A stretch of DNA of 64,000 nt from Bacteroidota bacterium (GCA_023251455.1 JAHEYT010000021.1:119968-183967); one strand, 5' to 3'; counted from the stretch's first letter, positions 25,109 to 34,765 are shown. The notes: generated by a model not told the origin, from the letters alone. Program-made: numbers and translations.

Positions 25109-27520
25109 CTACAAATCAATCACGGTTTTTCCGTTCAGTTGAACAGTTTTTCCGTTCCAGCCAAAAGTGCCGGTTAGTCCTTCGGGTAAAGTAACTTCAC
25201 CCTGAATCCCTTCACTTCCTGTTCGTTTCAGGTCGAAAACAATTGTTCCTGTAGGATGTGGCATTTGTCCTTTGATGAATTTCAGGTCGCCAAAAGCCGG
25301 TTCCATGCGGATGGTTTTAAATCCGGGTGAAGCCGGACGGATTCCGGCAACAGTTGCCAGAAAATCGTAATTCGGGCTGGCACTCCACGCATGGCAATCA
25401 GATCGGGTTGGGTCTTGTTTCTCGGCAAAAGTGCTCAACCCATTTTTCAGCATTTCTTTCCAAGGCCCCAAAGTTGCCAGGTAACGATCGGCTAAACCGG
25501 TTTTCTTCAAGGCTTGCGTGAGGTAAAACCGGAAATACAGCGTTGGCTGAATCAGCTTCGGATCGTTCATCATCCTCTCAATCATTGCTTTCTGTTCTTT
25601 TTCAGGAATTGTATTGGTTAACACACCGAAAATTTGTGCATGCATGGTGTATTCTGTTTTATCAGGCGTGTCGGCCAGGTAATTCTGTGAGGCATCCCAG
25701 CAACTTTCACGCACCGACTGTGTGAGGTATTGAGCCAGCTGTCTATATTTTTCGGCCTGAACCAGTTGATCAAAATAGTCGTTTAACTCGGCAGCCCGTT
25801 GCACGGCATACGCGAGCTGCATGGTCAAAATCGACGATTGGCCGTCTACAGTACTTCCTCCTTTGGGAACTCCGCCGATGCGAAGCTTATTGTCCCATGG
25901 CCATTCGTCGGCCCAATCCACAAAGTTCCAGTATTCTACTTTTCCCAATAGTCCGGTTTTGCGATCGATGCGATTGATAAACCAATTCAAAACCTGGTCG
26001 ATTCCGGGAAGAAAACTCTGAACAAATTCCGGATCGTTGCGCAAAGTCCAGTAATCGTGCACCATATCGACCCAATACAGCGAAAACGGAGGAATGACTT
26101 GCGGACTGGCAGATGGATAACGGCTTTGAGTCAGACCTTCGGAGAAACGCGATTCGTCGTATTGCATCAGGGCATTGCGCACCAAACGGTCATCGCCCGA
26201 AACATACATCGAGATCAAAGCCTGAATGCGTGTATCGCCCACGTACTGAAGTTGCTCGTAATATGGGCAATCGTAATAAGTTTCGTTGGCGCAAAGACGG
26301 GCGGTGTGCCAACCGGTATTCCAAATCTGCTTCAGTTCAGCCTGATCGGTTTCGAAAATTGCATTTTCATGAAGCGGGTAAGCCGTAAATTCACTTTTCA
26401 GATCATCAATAACGAGCACTTCATTTTTGGTTTCAATTTCTACCTGAAGATACTTCCATGTGCGGAACCAAAGCGGACGAAACAGCCGATTAGCACCACC
26501 ATCAGGCAGAAAAATATCGTTATACCCTTTTATTTGTTTCCCTTCAATTTCGTTGCGATTGCCTTTGATTCCTTTTGAATCGAACATTGCTTCGGAATAA
26601 GTCAGCTTGACACGGCTGCCTTTTCCTTTCGAGACCAATAATTCAGGATATCCGGTTGTCAGGTTTCCCTGATCAAGTAAAATGGTTATTTTTTGGTTGG
26701 CCGGGATGGTCCATTTCACTTTCCCATGAAGAAAAGCTTCCGGAACTGTTGCTCCCGAAGTCCGTCTTACTGAAGCAAATCGCTGTTCTTTCTGCTCCAT
26801 TTGCGGAACGCGCCGTGGAGTGAGCACCCAGTTAATATCGGTTCCAATACCACGCGGATGACCAACATCGATGGTTTTGGCCTTGCTCCAGTTTTGATCG
26901 TTAAAGGTTTCAGTTTCCCAATTCCATGGATATTGTGCCGCATCTACCCTATCGCAAGGACCAACCACAATAAATTGTCCGAGAGTTTCTTTGGCGTCGG
27001 CCGATGCTGATTGATAGGATTTATTTTTAATGACTTTCCAGCTATTGTCTGTATTAACAATTTGTTCCGTAGCCAAATTTCCCTGAACAATCAGCGCTGT
27101 TTTCAGCGAGAATTGCGCCCAGGGTTTATCCTCGCCAAAGTTCCAAACGACAGCTGCCAACAAGTTTTTGCCGGGTTTCAGGAATTTGGTAATGTCGATG
27201 CTTTCGTAAAACCAATGTGCCAGGTCGCCGCGTGCCGGGCCAAAACAAACTGCCTGTCCATTTACGAATAACCGATACCGGTTGTCGGCCGAAATATGGA
27301 TAATGAATTCTGCCGGGACAGTTGCCAGTTCGAAACTCTTCCGGAAATGAAAAACTCCATAATCGAGCGCCGATTCGGTTGGATGAGTGATCCACTGAGC
27401 TTTCCAATGGTTGGTTAAGATTTCAGGATTAATTTTTTCGATTGGGACAAGTCCGGTTGACCGAGCTTCGATGCTGAATGCCATCAAAATGAACAGAATG
27501 CCTGACAGTAATGATTTCAT
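25109..27520 (-). CDS. exported glycoside hydrolase family 78 (alpha-L-rhamnosidase-like)
   Basis: The 803-residue protein has a signal peptide, then an N-terminal jelly-roll segment (HISADNRYRLFVNGQAVCFGP). The (alpha/alpha)6 catalytic domain contains YYDCPYYEQLQYVGDTRIQ, the region of the GH78 acid, and DWADEWPWDNK. A C-terminal beta domain holds PGFKTIRMEPAFGDL. It should release terminal L-rhamnose from plant polysaccharide or glycosides. It is transcribed alone, opposite to GH28, and both fit rhamnogalacturonan breakdown. A GH78 member acting on a different deoxy sugar is possible. Confidence 0.85.
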   Translation of the reverse strand: MKSLLSGILFILMAFSIEARSTGLVPIEKINPEILTNHWKAQWITHPTESALDYGVFHFRKSFELATVPAEFIIHISADNRYRLFVNGQAVCFGPARGDLAHWFYESIDITKFLKPGKNLLAAVVWNFGEDKPWAQFSLKTALIVQGNLATEQIVNTDNSWKVIKNKSYQSASADAKETLGQFIVVGPCDRVDAAQYPWNWETETFNDQNWSKAKTIDVGHPRGIGTDINWVLTPRRVPQMEQKEQRFASVRRTSGATVPEAFLHGKVKWTIPANQKITILLDQGNLTTGYPELLVSKGKGSRVKLTYSEAMFDSKGIKGNRNEIEGKQIKGYNDIFLPDGGANRLFRPLWFRTWKYLQVEIETKNEVLVIDDLKSEFTAYPLHENAIFETDQAELKQIWNTGWHTARLCANETYYDCPYYEQLQYVGDTRIQALISMYVSGDDRLVRNALMQYDESRFSEGLTQSRYPSASPQVIPPFSLYWVDMVHDYWTLRNDPEFVQSFLPGIDQVLNWFINRIDRKTGLLGKVEYWNFVDWADEWPWDNKLRIGGVPKGGSTVDGQSSILTMQLAYAVQRAAELNDYFDQLVQAEKYRQLAQYLTQSVRESCWDASQNYLADTPDKTEYTMHAQIFGVLTNTIPEKEQKAMIERMMNDPKLIQPTLYFRFYLTQALKKTGLADRYLATLGPWKEMLKNGLSTFAEKQDPTRSDCHAWSASPNYDFLATVAGIRPASPGFKTIRMEPAFGDLKFIKGQMPHPTGTIVFDLKRTGSEGIQGEVTLPEGLTGTFGWNGKTVQLNGKTVIDL

Positions 27521-27626
27521 GGTTGGTTTGGTTAGTTGTTGTATTGATTTGGGCGGGTTAATTTACGTGAAAAGATTTTGACATGGAATTTTACGACTAA
27601 AATAATTCAGTAACAACTCAAAAAAA

Positions 27627-27662
27627 GAAAAGCTGCCCCAAATTACGTTGAGACAGCTTTTC
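27627..27662 (-). terminator. intrinsic terminator after hpt gene
   Basis: GAAAAGCTG (27627-27635) pairs with CAGCTTTTC (27654-27662). On the minus strand the stem is followed by a T-run, the complement of six A residues at 27621-27626. It begins 28 bases after the stop of the Hpt gene. Confidence 0.75.
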
Positions 27663-27689
27663 AATATCGTTATTTTTTGACAAGGTCAA

Positions 27690-28043
27690 TTATCCCTTTT
27701 TCATATCTTCTGTTAGTTCAACTTCGGCCTGGGCTATTTCGTCCATAAATTCCTTAACATATTCCGGATAACTCTCAATGTCTTCCAACTTTTGAGTTTT
27801 CAGTTGTAATTCTTTCAGTCGGTAACCAAGTTCGTTCATTCCAAAAGTCATAACCGACGATTTCGCTTTATGGGCCAGTTCGCCAAGTTCTTTCCATTTT
27901 TGATTGGCTAAATGGCTGGTCAATCCATCTCTGAATTCGGGTAACTGATCAAAAAACATCTGAATAAATTCCTGCATAATTTCAGGCTCACCACCTGTAA
28001 TTTCTTTCAGGTAATCTAAGTTAGTTAAACGGGCTTGCGACAT
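27690..28043 (-). CDS. Hpt-domain phosphotransfer protein
   Basis: The 117-residue protein is a single histidine-phosphotransfer domain: four helices with the phosphorylated His58 in ELAHKAKSSVMTFG, and EFIQMFFDQLPEF before it. It should relay phosphate between a hybrid kinase and a response regulator. No hybrid kinase or partner regulator lies next to it, so it is an orphan. It is single-gene, with its own terminator, and is divergent from gcvT across a 211-base spacer. Confidence 0.85.
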   Translation of the reverse strand: MSQARLTNLDYLKEITGGEPEIMQEFIQMFFDQLPEFRDGLTSHLANQKWKELGELAHKAKSSVMTFGMNELGYRLKELQLKTQKLEDIESYPEYVKEFMDEIAQAEVELTEDMKKG

Positions 28044-28151
28044 TGGTTCTTTTTTTGAAATGGTTTTAATGCAGTCAAAAGTAAAAAATTTATAATTCGA
28101 AACTAGGCCACCTGTCTATAATCTTCTGATTAGTTGACAAGACAAAAAATA

Positions 28152-28181
28152 TTGAAGCAGAGGTAAAAACTAATATCTTTG
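28152..28181 (+). promoter_or_regulatory. Bacteroidota-type promoter for gcvT
   Basis: TTG (28152-28154), a 19-base spacer and TATCTTTG (28174-28181) match the TTG/TAnnTTTG promoter of this phylum. The start codon is 74 bases downstream. Confidence 0.55.
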
Positions 28182-28254
28182 GCAAATGATTTTTTTCATG
28201 CTTTAAACCTAGGCAATACGCTAATTTTGTCACATAAAAACTGAAAATAAAACT

Positions 28255-29343
28255 ATGCAAATTACAGCCTTTAATCAGATACACAAGCAACTTGGTGCCA
28301 AAATGGTAGAGTTTGCCGGATTTGAAATGCCTATAGAGTATTCAGGAATAAAAGACGAGCACATGACTGTTCGCGAAGCAGTTGGGGTATTCGACGTTTC
28401 GCACATGGGCGAATTTTGGGTGAAAGGTCCGAATGCATTGGAACTGGTGCAACGCGTTACCACAAACGATGTGGCCAAACTCACTTTAGGTCAGGCTCAA
28501 TACTCTTGTTTCCCGAACGGAAAAGGCGGAATTGTTGACGACTTGCTGGTTTATTATTACGAACCTGAAAAATATATGCTGGTTGTAAATGCGGCCAACA
28601 TCGACAAAGACTGGAACTGGGTTGTTTCGCAAAACACAAACGGCGCCATTCTCGAAAATGCTTCACCGGCAATCAGCCAGCTGGCCATTCAGGGACCAAA
28701 AGCTTGCGCTACACTTCAGAAACTGACCAATATTAATCTGTCTGAAATCAAATATTATACATTCGTAACTGGCTCTATCGCAGGTTTCGACGATGTAATC
28801 ATTTCGGCCACAGGCTACACCGGATCTGGCGGTTTCGAACTGTATTTCAGAAATGAAATTGCCGAACAAATGTGGAATACCATTTTTGAAGCCGGCGCTG
28901 AATTTGGCATCAAACCAATTGGACTGGCTGCCCGCGATACACTCCGTCTCGAAATGGGATATTGTTTGTATGGAAACGACATTGACGACACCACTTCTCC
29001 CATAGAAGCCGGGTTATGTTGGATCACCAAGTTTAACGGACATTACTTTATCGACAAAGACTTTTTGCTGATGCAAAAGCAGGAAGGCGTTGAACGCAAA
29101 CTTCGCGGATTTGAAATGATTGACCGCGGAATACCGCGCCACGATTATGAATTGACCGACAAAGACGGAAACGTAATCGGCCGCGTGACTTCAGGAACCA
29201 TGTCGCCGATTTTAAATAAAGGCATTGGAATGGGCTACGTAAACAAAGCCTATTCGGCCATTGGCACCGAAGTTTACCTGAATGTGCGCAACAAAATGTT
29301 GAAAGCAAAGATTGTTAAAATGCCTTTCATTAGTCCGTTATAA
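28255..29343 (+). CDS. gcvT: glycine cleavage system T protein (aminomethyltransferase)
   Basis: The enzyme (362 aa) transfers the aminomethyl carbon of glycine from H protein to tetrahydrofolate, releasing ammonia. Family motifs are visible: [20 protein letters not shown] at the start, [42 protein letters not shown] and [18 protein letters not shown] at the end. Length is normal. It is monocistronic, ending at a strong palindromic terminator, and the other gcv genes are not in the window. Upstream is a typical phylum promoter; I saw no glycine riboswitch. Confidence 0.95.
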   Translation: MQITAFNQIHKQLGAKMVEFAGFEMPIEYSGIKDEHMTVREAVGVFDVSHMGEFWVKGPNALELVQRVTTNDVAKLTLGQAQYSCFPNGKGGIVDDLLVYYYEPEKYMLVVNAANIDKDWNWVVSQNTNGAILENASPAISQLAIQGPKACATLQKLTNINLSEIKYYTFVTGSIAGFDDVIISATGYTGSGGFELYFRNEIAEQMWNTIFEAGAEFGIKPIGLAARDTLRLEMGYCLYGNDIDDTTSPIEAGLCWITKFNGHYFIDKDFLLMQKQEGVERKLRGFEMIDRGIPRHDYELTDKDGNVIGRVTSGTMSPILNKGIGMGYVNKAYSAIGTEVYLNVRNKMLKAKIVKMPFISPL

Positions 29344-29352
29344 ATGAGGAAT

Positions 29353-29385
29353 AGTGATCGGGAGACTTAAAGTCACCCGATCACT
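29353..29385 (+). terminator. 33-bp palindrome/terminator after gcvT
   Basis: AGTGATCGGG (29353-29362) pairs with CCCGATCACT (29376-29385), and GACTT/AAGTC extends the stem inside. Nearly the same 33-base element lies at 55408-55440 after galM, with paired base changes. It sits 10 bases past the gcvT stop. Confidence 0.8.
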
Positions 29386-29499
29386 AAAATACTCTTTTCC
29401 CATTTCCTGTTTTCTAATTTTACCTTTTGTTTAAATACCATTTTCTTAACTGGAAAATAGGTTTCAGTTGGCTACTTTCTATATCTTTGTGGCATTCAC

Positions 29500-30249
29500 A
29501 TGAAAATGGAAAAATCCAAAAATCGGCTTGAGGTTTGTTTGTCCCCCGCAATCTACGATAAGCACGCCGATGATCATAACTTAGTGGTGATCGTCGATAT
29601 TTTGCGCGCAACCTCATCAATCTGTGCCGCAATTCACAACGGAGTAAAAAGTATTATACCGGTCGCTACTGTCGAAGAAGCAAGAGCGATGAAACAACAA
29701 GGTTACATGGTTGCCTCCGAACGCGATGGCTATGTGCTCGACTTTGCCGATTTTGGCAACTCGCCCTTTAATTTTACTCCTGAAATCGTTGCCGGAAAAG
29801 AAATCGTTTATTCCACCACCAACGGAACACGATGCATTCACATGGCCAGCCATTCAAAAGCTGTGCTCATTGGCTCATTCCTGAATGTTTCCGTACTGGC
29901 CAACTGGCTCATCAAACAAGATGCTCCGGTACTGATCTTTTGTGCCTCGTGGAAAGACCGTTTCAGCCTGGAAGACACAGTGTTTGCGGGCGCCCTGGCC
30001 GAACGACTTCTGAATTCAGGAAAATTTGAAACCATTTGCGACGCGGTAACGGCATCGATCGATTTGTGGAATATTGCAAAAAACGATTTATCAGGATATA
30101 TACAGAAAGCCGCTCAAAAAGGCCGGCTGGCATCTAAAGGATTGGACGATTGCATCGAATATTGCCTGACTGATGATCTTTGCCCAGTCATTCCCGTATT
30201 TCAGGACGAAAAACTGGTTGACATCCTGAAGACGACAACTGTGAGTTGA
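29500..30249 (+). CDS. comB: 2-phosphosulfolactate phosphatase family protein
   Basis: The 249-residue protein matches the ComB family, which removes phosphate from 2-phosphosulfolactate in coenzyme M synthesis of archaea. Visible motifs are VVIVDILRATSSICAAI, ERDGYVLDFADFGNSP, IVYSTTNGTRCIHMA and IFCASWKDRFSLEDTVFAGAL. Length is usual. Bacteria do not generally make coenzyme M, so the role here is open, possibly another sulfonate or phosphoester. A TATCTTTG -7 element (29482-29489) lies 11 bases before the first ATG. Start at 29506 is an alternative. The serine genes follow on the same strand. Confidence 0.85.
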   Translation: MKMEKSKNRLEVCLSPAIYDKHADDHNLVVIVDILRATSSICAAIHNGVKSIIPVATVEEARAMKQQGYMVASERDGYVLDFADFGNSPFNFTPEIVAGKEIVYSTTNGTRCIHMASHSKAVLIGSFLNVSVLANWLIKQDAPVLIFCASWKDRFSLEDTVFAGALAERLLNSGKFETICDAVTASIDLWNIAKNDLSGYIQKAAQKGRLASKGLDDCIEYCLTDDLCPVIPVFQDEKLVDILKTTTVS

Positions 30250-30523
30250 AGCACAAAAGAATAATTTGTATTTGCGATTTCGGAACATGCGACAAATTAC
30301 GGTGTGGAAACACTTAAAATCGAAAAAATAACTCCTTGCCGGATTGTTACCTCGATTTTTTATTCGAATTTTGAAGCATATTAATTGGATGTTCTATAAC
30401 TTGTTGTAACAAAATTAAGTCTGATTTATCTCAGAGAACCATACGCCGATAATCGTTTATTTTGAAACATTATCTGCACGCAAAATGAATGTAGATAGTT
30501 ATTAACCCATAAATAAATTCAAA

Positions 30524-31600
30524 ATGAAGAAGCATAATTTTTATGCGGGACCCTCAATTTTACCGCAATTCACCATTAAAAACACAGCCGAAGCATTAAT
30601 TGATTTTGCCGGAACAGGTCTTTCTTTGATGGAAGTTTCGCACCGTAGCAAAGAATTTGTTGCCGTAAGCAACGAAGCACAGCAACTATTCAAGGAATTG
30701 CTTGACATTCCTGCCGGTTACCATGTGTTATTTTTGGGCGGTGGCGCCAGTTCGCAGTTCATGATGGTTCCTTACAATATGCTTGAAACAAAAGCAGCAT
30801 ATCTGAATACCGGAACATGGGCCGACAAAGCTCTGAAAGAAGCCAAGTTTTTTGGTGAAGTTGTTGAAGTCGCTTCTTCAAAAGCAAGTACATACAATTA
30901 CATTCCGAAGGACTATATTGTTCCTGAAGATGCTGATTATTTTCACATTACAACTAACAATACCATTTACGGAACCGAAATCCGTCAGGATATCGATTGC
31001 AAAATACCTTTGGTAGCCGATATGTCATCCGACATTTTCAGCCGTCCGATGGATGTTTCAAAATATGCGATTATTTATGGTGGAGCCCAGAAAAACCTTG
31101 CTCCTGCCGGCGTTACTTTCGTAATTGTAAAAGAAGATGCATTGGGTAAAGTAACTCGTAAAATTCCAACGATGTTGAATTACAAAACTCACATCGAAAA
31201 CGAATCCATGTTCAACACTCCACCGGTAGTTCCGGTTTTTGCTGCTCTTCAAACCCTGAAATGGTTGAAAGCTTTAGGCGGCGTTAAGGTTATGGAAAAA
31301 ATGAACATCGAAAAAGCTGGAATTCTTTACGATGAAATCGACCGCAATAAATTATTCAAAGCCAATATTCCTGATGTAAACGATCGTTCGTTGATGAACA
31401 TTTGTTTTGTAATGAATGACGAATACAAAGAATGGGAACCAGAATTCCTGGCTTATGCCAAATCTTTGGGCATGTTAGGATTGGAAGGTCACCGCTCGGT
31501 GGGTGGTTACCGCGCCTCAACCTACAATGCGCTTCCAAAAGAAAGCGTAATCGCCCTGGTTGATGCGATGAAAGCATTTGAACAAACAAAGCTTAAATAA
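30524..31600 (+). CDS. serC: phosphoserine aminotransferase
   Basis: The PLP enzyme (358 aa) converts 3-phosphohydroxypyruvate and glutamate to O-phosphoserine, the second step of serine synthesis. It opens with [15 protein letters not shown], typical of SerC, and shows [26 protein letters not shown] and the PLP lysine in [29 protein letters not shown] near the end is also characteristic. Length is normal. serA lies 59 bases downstream, but a strong terminator between them (31609-31644) suggests partial uncoupling. The pair with the DUF1015 gene is a recurrent block in this phylum. Confidence 0.95.
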   Translation: MKKHNFYAGPSILPQFTIKNTAEALIDFAGTGLSLMEVSHRSKEFVAVSNEAQQLFKELLDIPAGYHVLFLGGGASSQFMMVPYNMLETKAAYLNTGTWADKALKEAKFFGEVVEVASSKASTYNYIPKDYIVPEDADYFHITTNNTIYGTEIRQDIDCKIPLVADMSSDIFSRPMDVSKYAIIYGGAQKNLAPAGVTFVIVKEDALGKVTRKIPTMLNYKTHIENESMFNTPPVVPVFAALQTLKWLKALGGVKVMEKMNIEKAGILYDEIDRNKLFKANIPDVNDRSLMNICFVMNDEYKEWEPEFLAYAKSLGMLGLEGHRSVGGYRASTYNALPKESVIALVDAMKAFEQTKLK

Positions 31601-31608
31601 ATCACAGC

Positions 31609-31644
31609 AGAAAAGCAGAATGGGGGTTCTGCTTTTCTTTTTTT
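31609..31644 (+). terminator. intrinsic terminator between serC and serA
   Basis: AGAAAAGCAGAA (31609-31620) pairs perfectly with TTCTGCTTTTCT (31627-31638) over a TGGGGG loop. A T-run to 31644 follows. It lies 8 bases past the serC stop and 15 before the serA start. Confidence 0.9.
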
Positions 31645-31659
31645 AAAAGGGAAATAACT

Positions 31660-32583
31660 ATGAAAAGGGTATTAATAGCTACTGAAAAACCATTTGCTGC
31701 CGCCGCTGCTAACCAAATGGTCGAGATACTTGAAAAAGCCGGTTATCAGGTTCAAAGGCTCGAAAAATACGCATCGAAAGCTGAGTTGCTTGATGCAGTC
31801 AAAGATGTTCATGCGATGATCGTGAGAAGCGACATTGTTGACCGTGAGGTGCTGGAAGCTGCCAAAGAACTGAAAGTTGTTGTCAGGGCCGGATCTGGTT
31901 TTGACAACCTGGACTTGATTGCTTGCACCGAAAAAGACATAGTTGCCATGAACACACCCGGGCAAAACTCAAATGCTGTTGCCGAGTTGGCCATCGGGAT
32001 GATGATTTTCATGTCGCGCGGTCAGTTCAAAGGAGTTTCAGGAACCGAACTGAAAGGAAAAACAGTTGGAGTTTATGGTTGCGGTAACATTGGCCGTCGC
32101 GTGGCCCGAATTGCCCAGGGTTTGGGCATGAAGGTTGTTGCGCTTGATCCTTGTATCACTAAAGTTAGTATGGAACCATACGACATTAAGGTAGTTCAAT
32201 CGGTTGATGAATTATTTAGTTCAAGTGAATTCCTATCGCTTCATATTCCGGCAAACGATAAAACGAAGAAGTCGGTTAATTTCGACTTGATGAGTAAAAT
32301 GCCCAAAGGTGCTACTGTTATTAATACAGCTAGAAAAGAGGTTATCGATGAAGATGGCCTGAAGAAAATACTGGAAGAACGTCCTGATTTTAAATACATC
32401 AGCGATATTGCCCCATCTAACCATGCCGATTTAGACGGAAAATTTGAACTTCGGTATTATTCAACTCCGAAAAAACAAGGAGCCGAAACATCGGAAGCCA
32501 ATGTGAATGCAGGTGTGGCCGCGGCTGAGCAAATTGTCGCTTTTTTCGAAAGCGGCGATCAGACTTACCGCGTTAACAGATAG
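31660..32583 (+). CDS. serA: D-3-phosphoglycerate dehydrogenase, short form
   Basis: The 307-residue oxidoreductase has the D-2-hydroxyacid dehydrogenase layout: VVVRAGSGFDNLDL with the substrate arginine, the NAD loop VYGCGNIGRRVARIAQGLG, and TVINTARKEVIDEDGL. It should oxidise 3-phosphoglycerate, the first step to serine. It ends after the catalytic core, so it lacks the ACT domain that gives serine feedback in longer forms. The usual Asp-Val-Phe...Glu-Pro segment near the C terminus is replaced by ISDIAPSNHADL. This form is common in Bacteroidota. Another 2-hydroxyacid substrate is unlikely given serC next door. Confidence 0.85.
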   Translation: MKRVLIATEKPFAAAAANQMVEILEKAGYQVQRLEKYASKAELLDAVKDVHAMIVRSDIVDREVLEAAKELKVVVRAGSGFDNLDLIACTEKDIVAMNTPGQNSNAVAELAIGMMIFMSRGQFKGVSGTELKGKTVGVYGCGNIGRRVARIAQGLGMKVVALDPCITKVSMEPYDIKVVQSVDELFSSSEFLSLHIPANDKTKKSVNFDLMSKMPKGATVINTARKEVIDEDGLKKILEERPDFKYISDIAPSNHADLDGKFELRYYSTPKKQGAETSEANVNAGVAAAEQIVAFFESGDQTYRVNR

Positions 32584-32597
32584 AGAACAAATCATTG

Positions 32598-33170
32598 ATG
32601 AAAGAAAAAATACACGACAAAGAGAATTTCATTAACGTCAGTTATTCTGGTCAAAGAGTATCGAACACCGAATTTGACAGCTGTACTTTTCTGAATTGCG
32701 ATTTTTCGGGCAGTGTTCTTTCTGAAACTGATTTTATAAACTGCCGGTTTGAAAGCTGTAACTTTGCCATGGCAAAACTAAGCGGAACAGGACTGAAAGA
32801 CGTTAATTTCATCGACTGCAAACTAATTGGAATCAATTTTGACCATTGTTCCGATTTTTTGTTCGCAGCCAATTTTCAGAAATGTGTTCTCGATTACGCG
32901 TCTTTTTTCAAAAAAAGGATGAAGAATGCCAAATTTACCAATTGCTCGATGAAGGAGGTTGACTTTTCGTCTGCCGATTTATCAGGGGCACAATTTGGCA
33001 ACTGTGATTTATCGATGGCAGTTTTCAGCCAAAGCAATCTGGAGAAAGCTGATTTTCGAACAGCCTTCAATTATGCATTCGATCCGGGTGCAAATAAGAT
33101 GAAGAAAGCAAAATTCTCCAGTTCGGGATTGGCCGGATTGCTTGGAAAATACAATATTGAAATAGAATAA
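32598..33170 (+). CDS. pentapeptide-repeat protein
   Basis: The 190-residue protein is built from pentapeptide repeats (A/C-x-F/L-x-x pattern): TFLNCDFSGSVLSETDFINC, then FANFQKC, DFSSADLSGAQFGNCDL and so on. This folds as a right-handed quadrilateral helix. The C-terminal GLLGKYNIEIE segment resembles the tail of Qnr/McbG-type proteins that protect gyrase, but I cannot show such activity. The start is ATG 32598. It follows serA by 14 bases and is probably co-transcribed. Confidence 0.8.
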   Translation: MKEKIHDKENFINVSYSGQRVSNTEFDSCTFLNCDFSGSVLSETDFINCRFESCNFAMAKLSGTGLKDVNFIDCKLIGINFDHCSDFLFAANFQKCVLDYASFFKKRMKNAKFTNCSMKEVDFSSADLSGAQFGNCDLSMAVFSQSNLEKADFRTAFNYAFDPGANKMKKAKFSSSGLAGLLGKYNIEIE

Positions 33171-33218
33171 GATTTACCGAATAGTAAATCGCACATTGTT
33201 TAATAGTAAATCTTTGTT

Positions 33219-33473
33219 ATGCCTTTAAAATTCAAAATCGTTTTTTACAATTTCATGATATTCCTGATTCTCTTCGATGTCATTTATCTGGCAGTCTGGA
33301 TATTATCTATTGAAATGAATCCTGTAAAAGCAGTAATCGTAGCAGGAAGTACTATATTAATAATGCCCTGGGCCCGTGCAACCAATCATCAGAAAGGAAG
33401 GAAAGTGGCAATCCGGAGCCTGGCATACGATTTCTACAAAAACACCAAAAACAGAAAGAAAAATCAAATCTGA
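33219..33473 (+). CDS. small membrane protein, unknown
   Basis: The 84-residue protein is not recognised. It has two hydrophobic helices (about 8-31 and 36-54), the second holding MPWARAT, and a basic C-terminal tail. It lies between the pentapeptide gene and DUF1015 with 14 bases to the latter, so it probably belongs to the serine gene block. A translation start at 33219 fits the helix topology. Confidence 0.55.
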   Translation: MPLKFKIVFYNFMIFLILFDVIYLAVWILSIEMNPVKAVIVAGSTILIMPWARATNHQKGRKVAIRSLAYDFYKNTKNRKKNQI

Positions 33474-33487
33474 TAAAAGTAACAATT

Positions 33488-34738
33488 ATGGCTATCGTAA
33501 AACCATTTAAAGGACTTCGTCCACCTCAAGCTATTGCCAGCGACCTGGCCTGTTTGCCATACGATGTAATGAACAGCACTGAAGCCGCCCAGATGGCCGA
33601 AGGCAAAGCATGTTCGTTGCTCCATATTACCCGTGCCGAAATCGACTGTCCGGAGGGAACTGATGTTCATTCGGAAATGGTTTACCTGAAGTCGGTTGAA
33701 AATTTCGAGAAATTTCAGGAAGAAGGCTGGCTCGGTCAGGACGAAGAGGCCAAGTATTACATTTATGCCCAAACCATGAATGGCCGCACTCAATACGGAA
33801 TTGTTGGCGCTGCTTCGTGCGAAGATTACAACCAGGGAATCATCAAAAAGCACGAGTTGACCCGTCCGGATAAAGAAGAAGACCGAATGATTTTGACTCG
33901 CTATCTGAACGCCAATATTGAACCTGTTTTCTTTTCGTATTGTGCGGTTCCTGAAATTGATGCAATTGTCGAGTCAATTGTAAAAGGACAGAAAGCCGAT
34001 TACGATTTTGTTGCTGAAGATGGATTTGGTCACCATTTCTGGGCCATAAACAATGCAGCTACCAATCAGAAAATCGAAGAGTTATTCGCCACCAAAGTTC
34101 CTGCAACCTATGTAGCCGACGGACATCACCGTACTGCTGCCGCTGCCCGCATCGGTTTGGAAAAGCAAAATCAAAACTCAAATCATACAGGCAACGAAGA
34201 ATACAATTTCTTTATGGCCGTTCATTTCCCAGATAACCAATTGCAGATTATCGACTACAACCGCACCGTAAAAGATTTGAATGGTTTAACCGAAGCTGAA
34301 TTACTGGACAAACTAGCTCAAAATTTCAATGTAGAACTAGCTGGAACCGAAATTTACAAACCAGCCAAACTGCACGAATTCAGCATGTACCTCTCCGGAA
34401 ACTGGTATAAGCTGAACGCCAAACCGTGCACTTTCAACGACAATGATCCGATTGGGGTGCTCGACGTGACCATTTTATCCAACCTGGTTCTCGATCAGAT
34501 TTTGGGAATTGCCGACCTGCGTACTTCAACCCGTATCGATTTTGTTGGTGGAATCCGCGGTTTGGGCGAATTGAAAAAACGTGTTGACGGTGGTGACATG
34601 AAAGTGGCATTTGCCCTTTATCCGGTGTCGATGCAGCAACTGATCAACATTGCTGATTCAGGAAATATTATGCCTCCAAAAACCACCTGGTTCGAGCCAA
34701 AACTTCGATCAGGATTGGTGATTCATAAACTGGATTAA
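33488..34738 (+). CDS. DUF1015 family protein
   Basis: The 416-residue cytoplasmic protein belongs to the DUF1015 family: MAIVKPFKGLRPP, CLPYDVMNSTEA, YIYAQTMNGRTQYGIV, then VADGHHRTAAAARIG, IDYNRTVKDLNGL and a C-terminal PPKTTWFEPKLRSGLVIH. No enzymatic function is settled for the family; the ADGHHR motif hints at a hydrolase or kinase-like site. Placement after serC and serA recurs in Bacteroidota and suggests a link to serine metabolism, which is an inference. A terminator follows at 34766. Confidence 0.9.
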   Translation: MAIVKPFKGLRPPQAIASDLACLPYDVMNSTEAAQMAEGKACSLLHITRAEIDCPEGTDVHSEMVYLKSVENFEKFQEEGWLGQDEEAKYYIYAQTMNGRTQYGIVGAASCEDYNQGIIKKHELTRPDKEEDRMILTRYLNANIEPVFFSYCAVPEIDAIVESIVKGQKADYDFVAEDGFGHHFWAINNAATNQKIEELFATKVPATYVADGHHRTAAAARIGLEKQNQNSNHTGNEEYNFFMAVHFPDNQLQIIDYNRTVKDLNGLTEAELLDKLAQNFNVELAGTEIYKPAKLHEFSMYLSGNWYKLNAKPCTFNDNDPIGVLDVTILSNLVLDQILGIADLRTSTRIDFVGGIRGLGELKKRVDGGDMKVAFALYPVSMQQLINIADSGNIMPPKTTWFEPKLRSGLVIHKLD

Positions 34739-34765
34739 TCGTTCAAAACAAAAAGTATAAAGTCA

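Noticed and set aside
26057..26578. 173-codon plus-strand reading frame inside the GH78 gene
   Set aside because: It lies opposite a well-supported catalytic domain and has no family features, so it is a shadow frame.
28044..28254. Glycine riboswitch before gcvT
   Set aside because: The spacer shows a standard promoter but no recognisable tandem aptamer core, and it is short for one once the promoter is placed.
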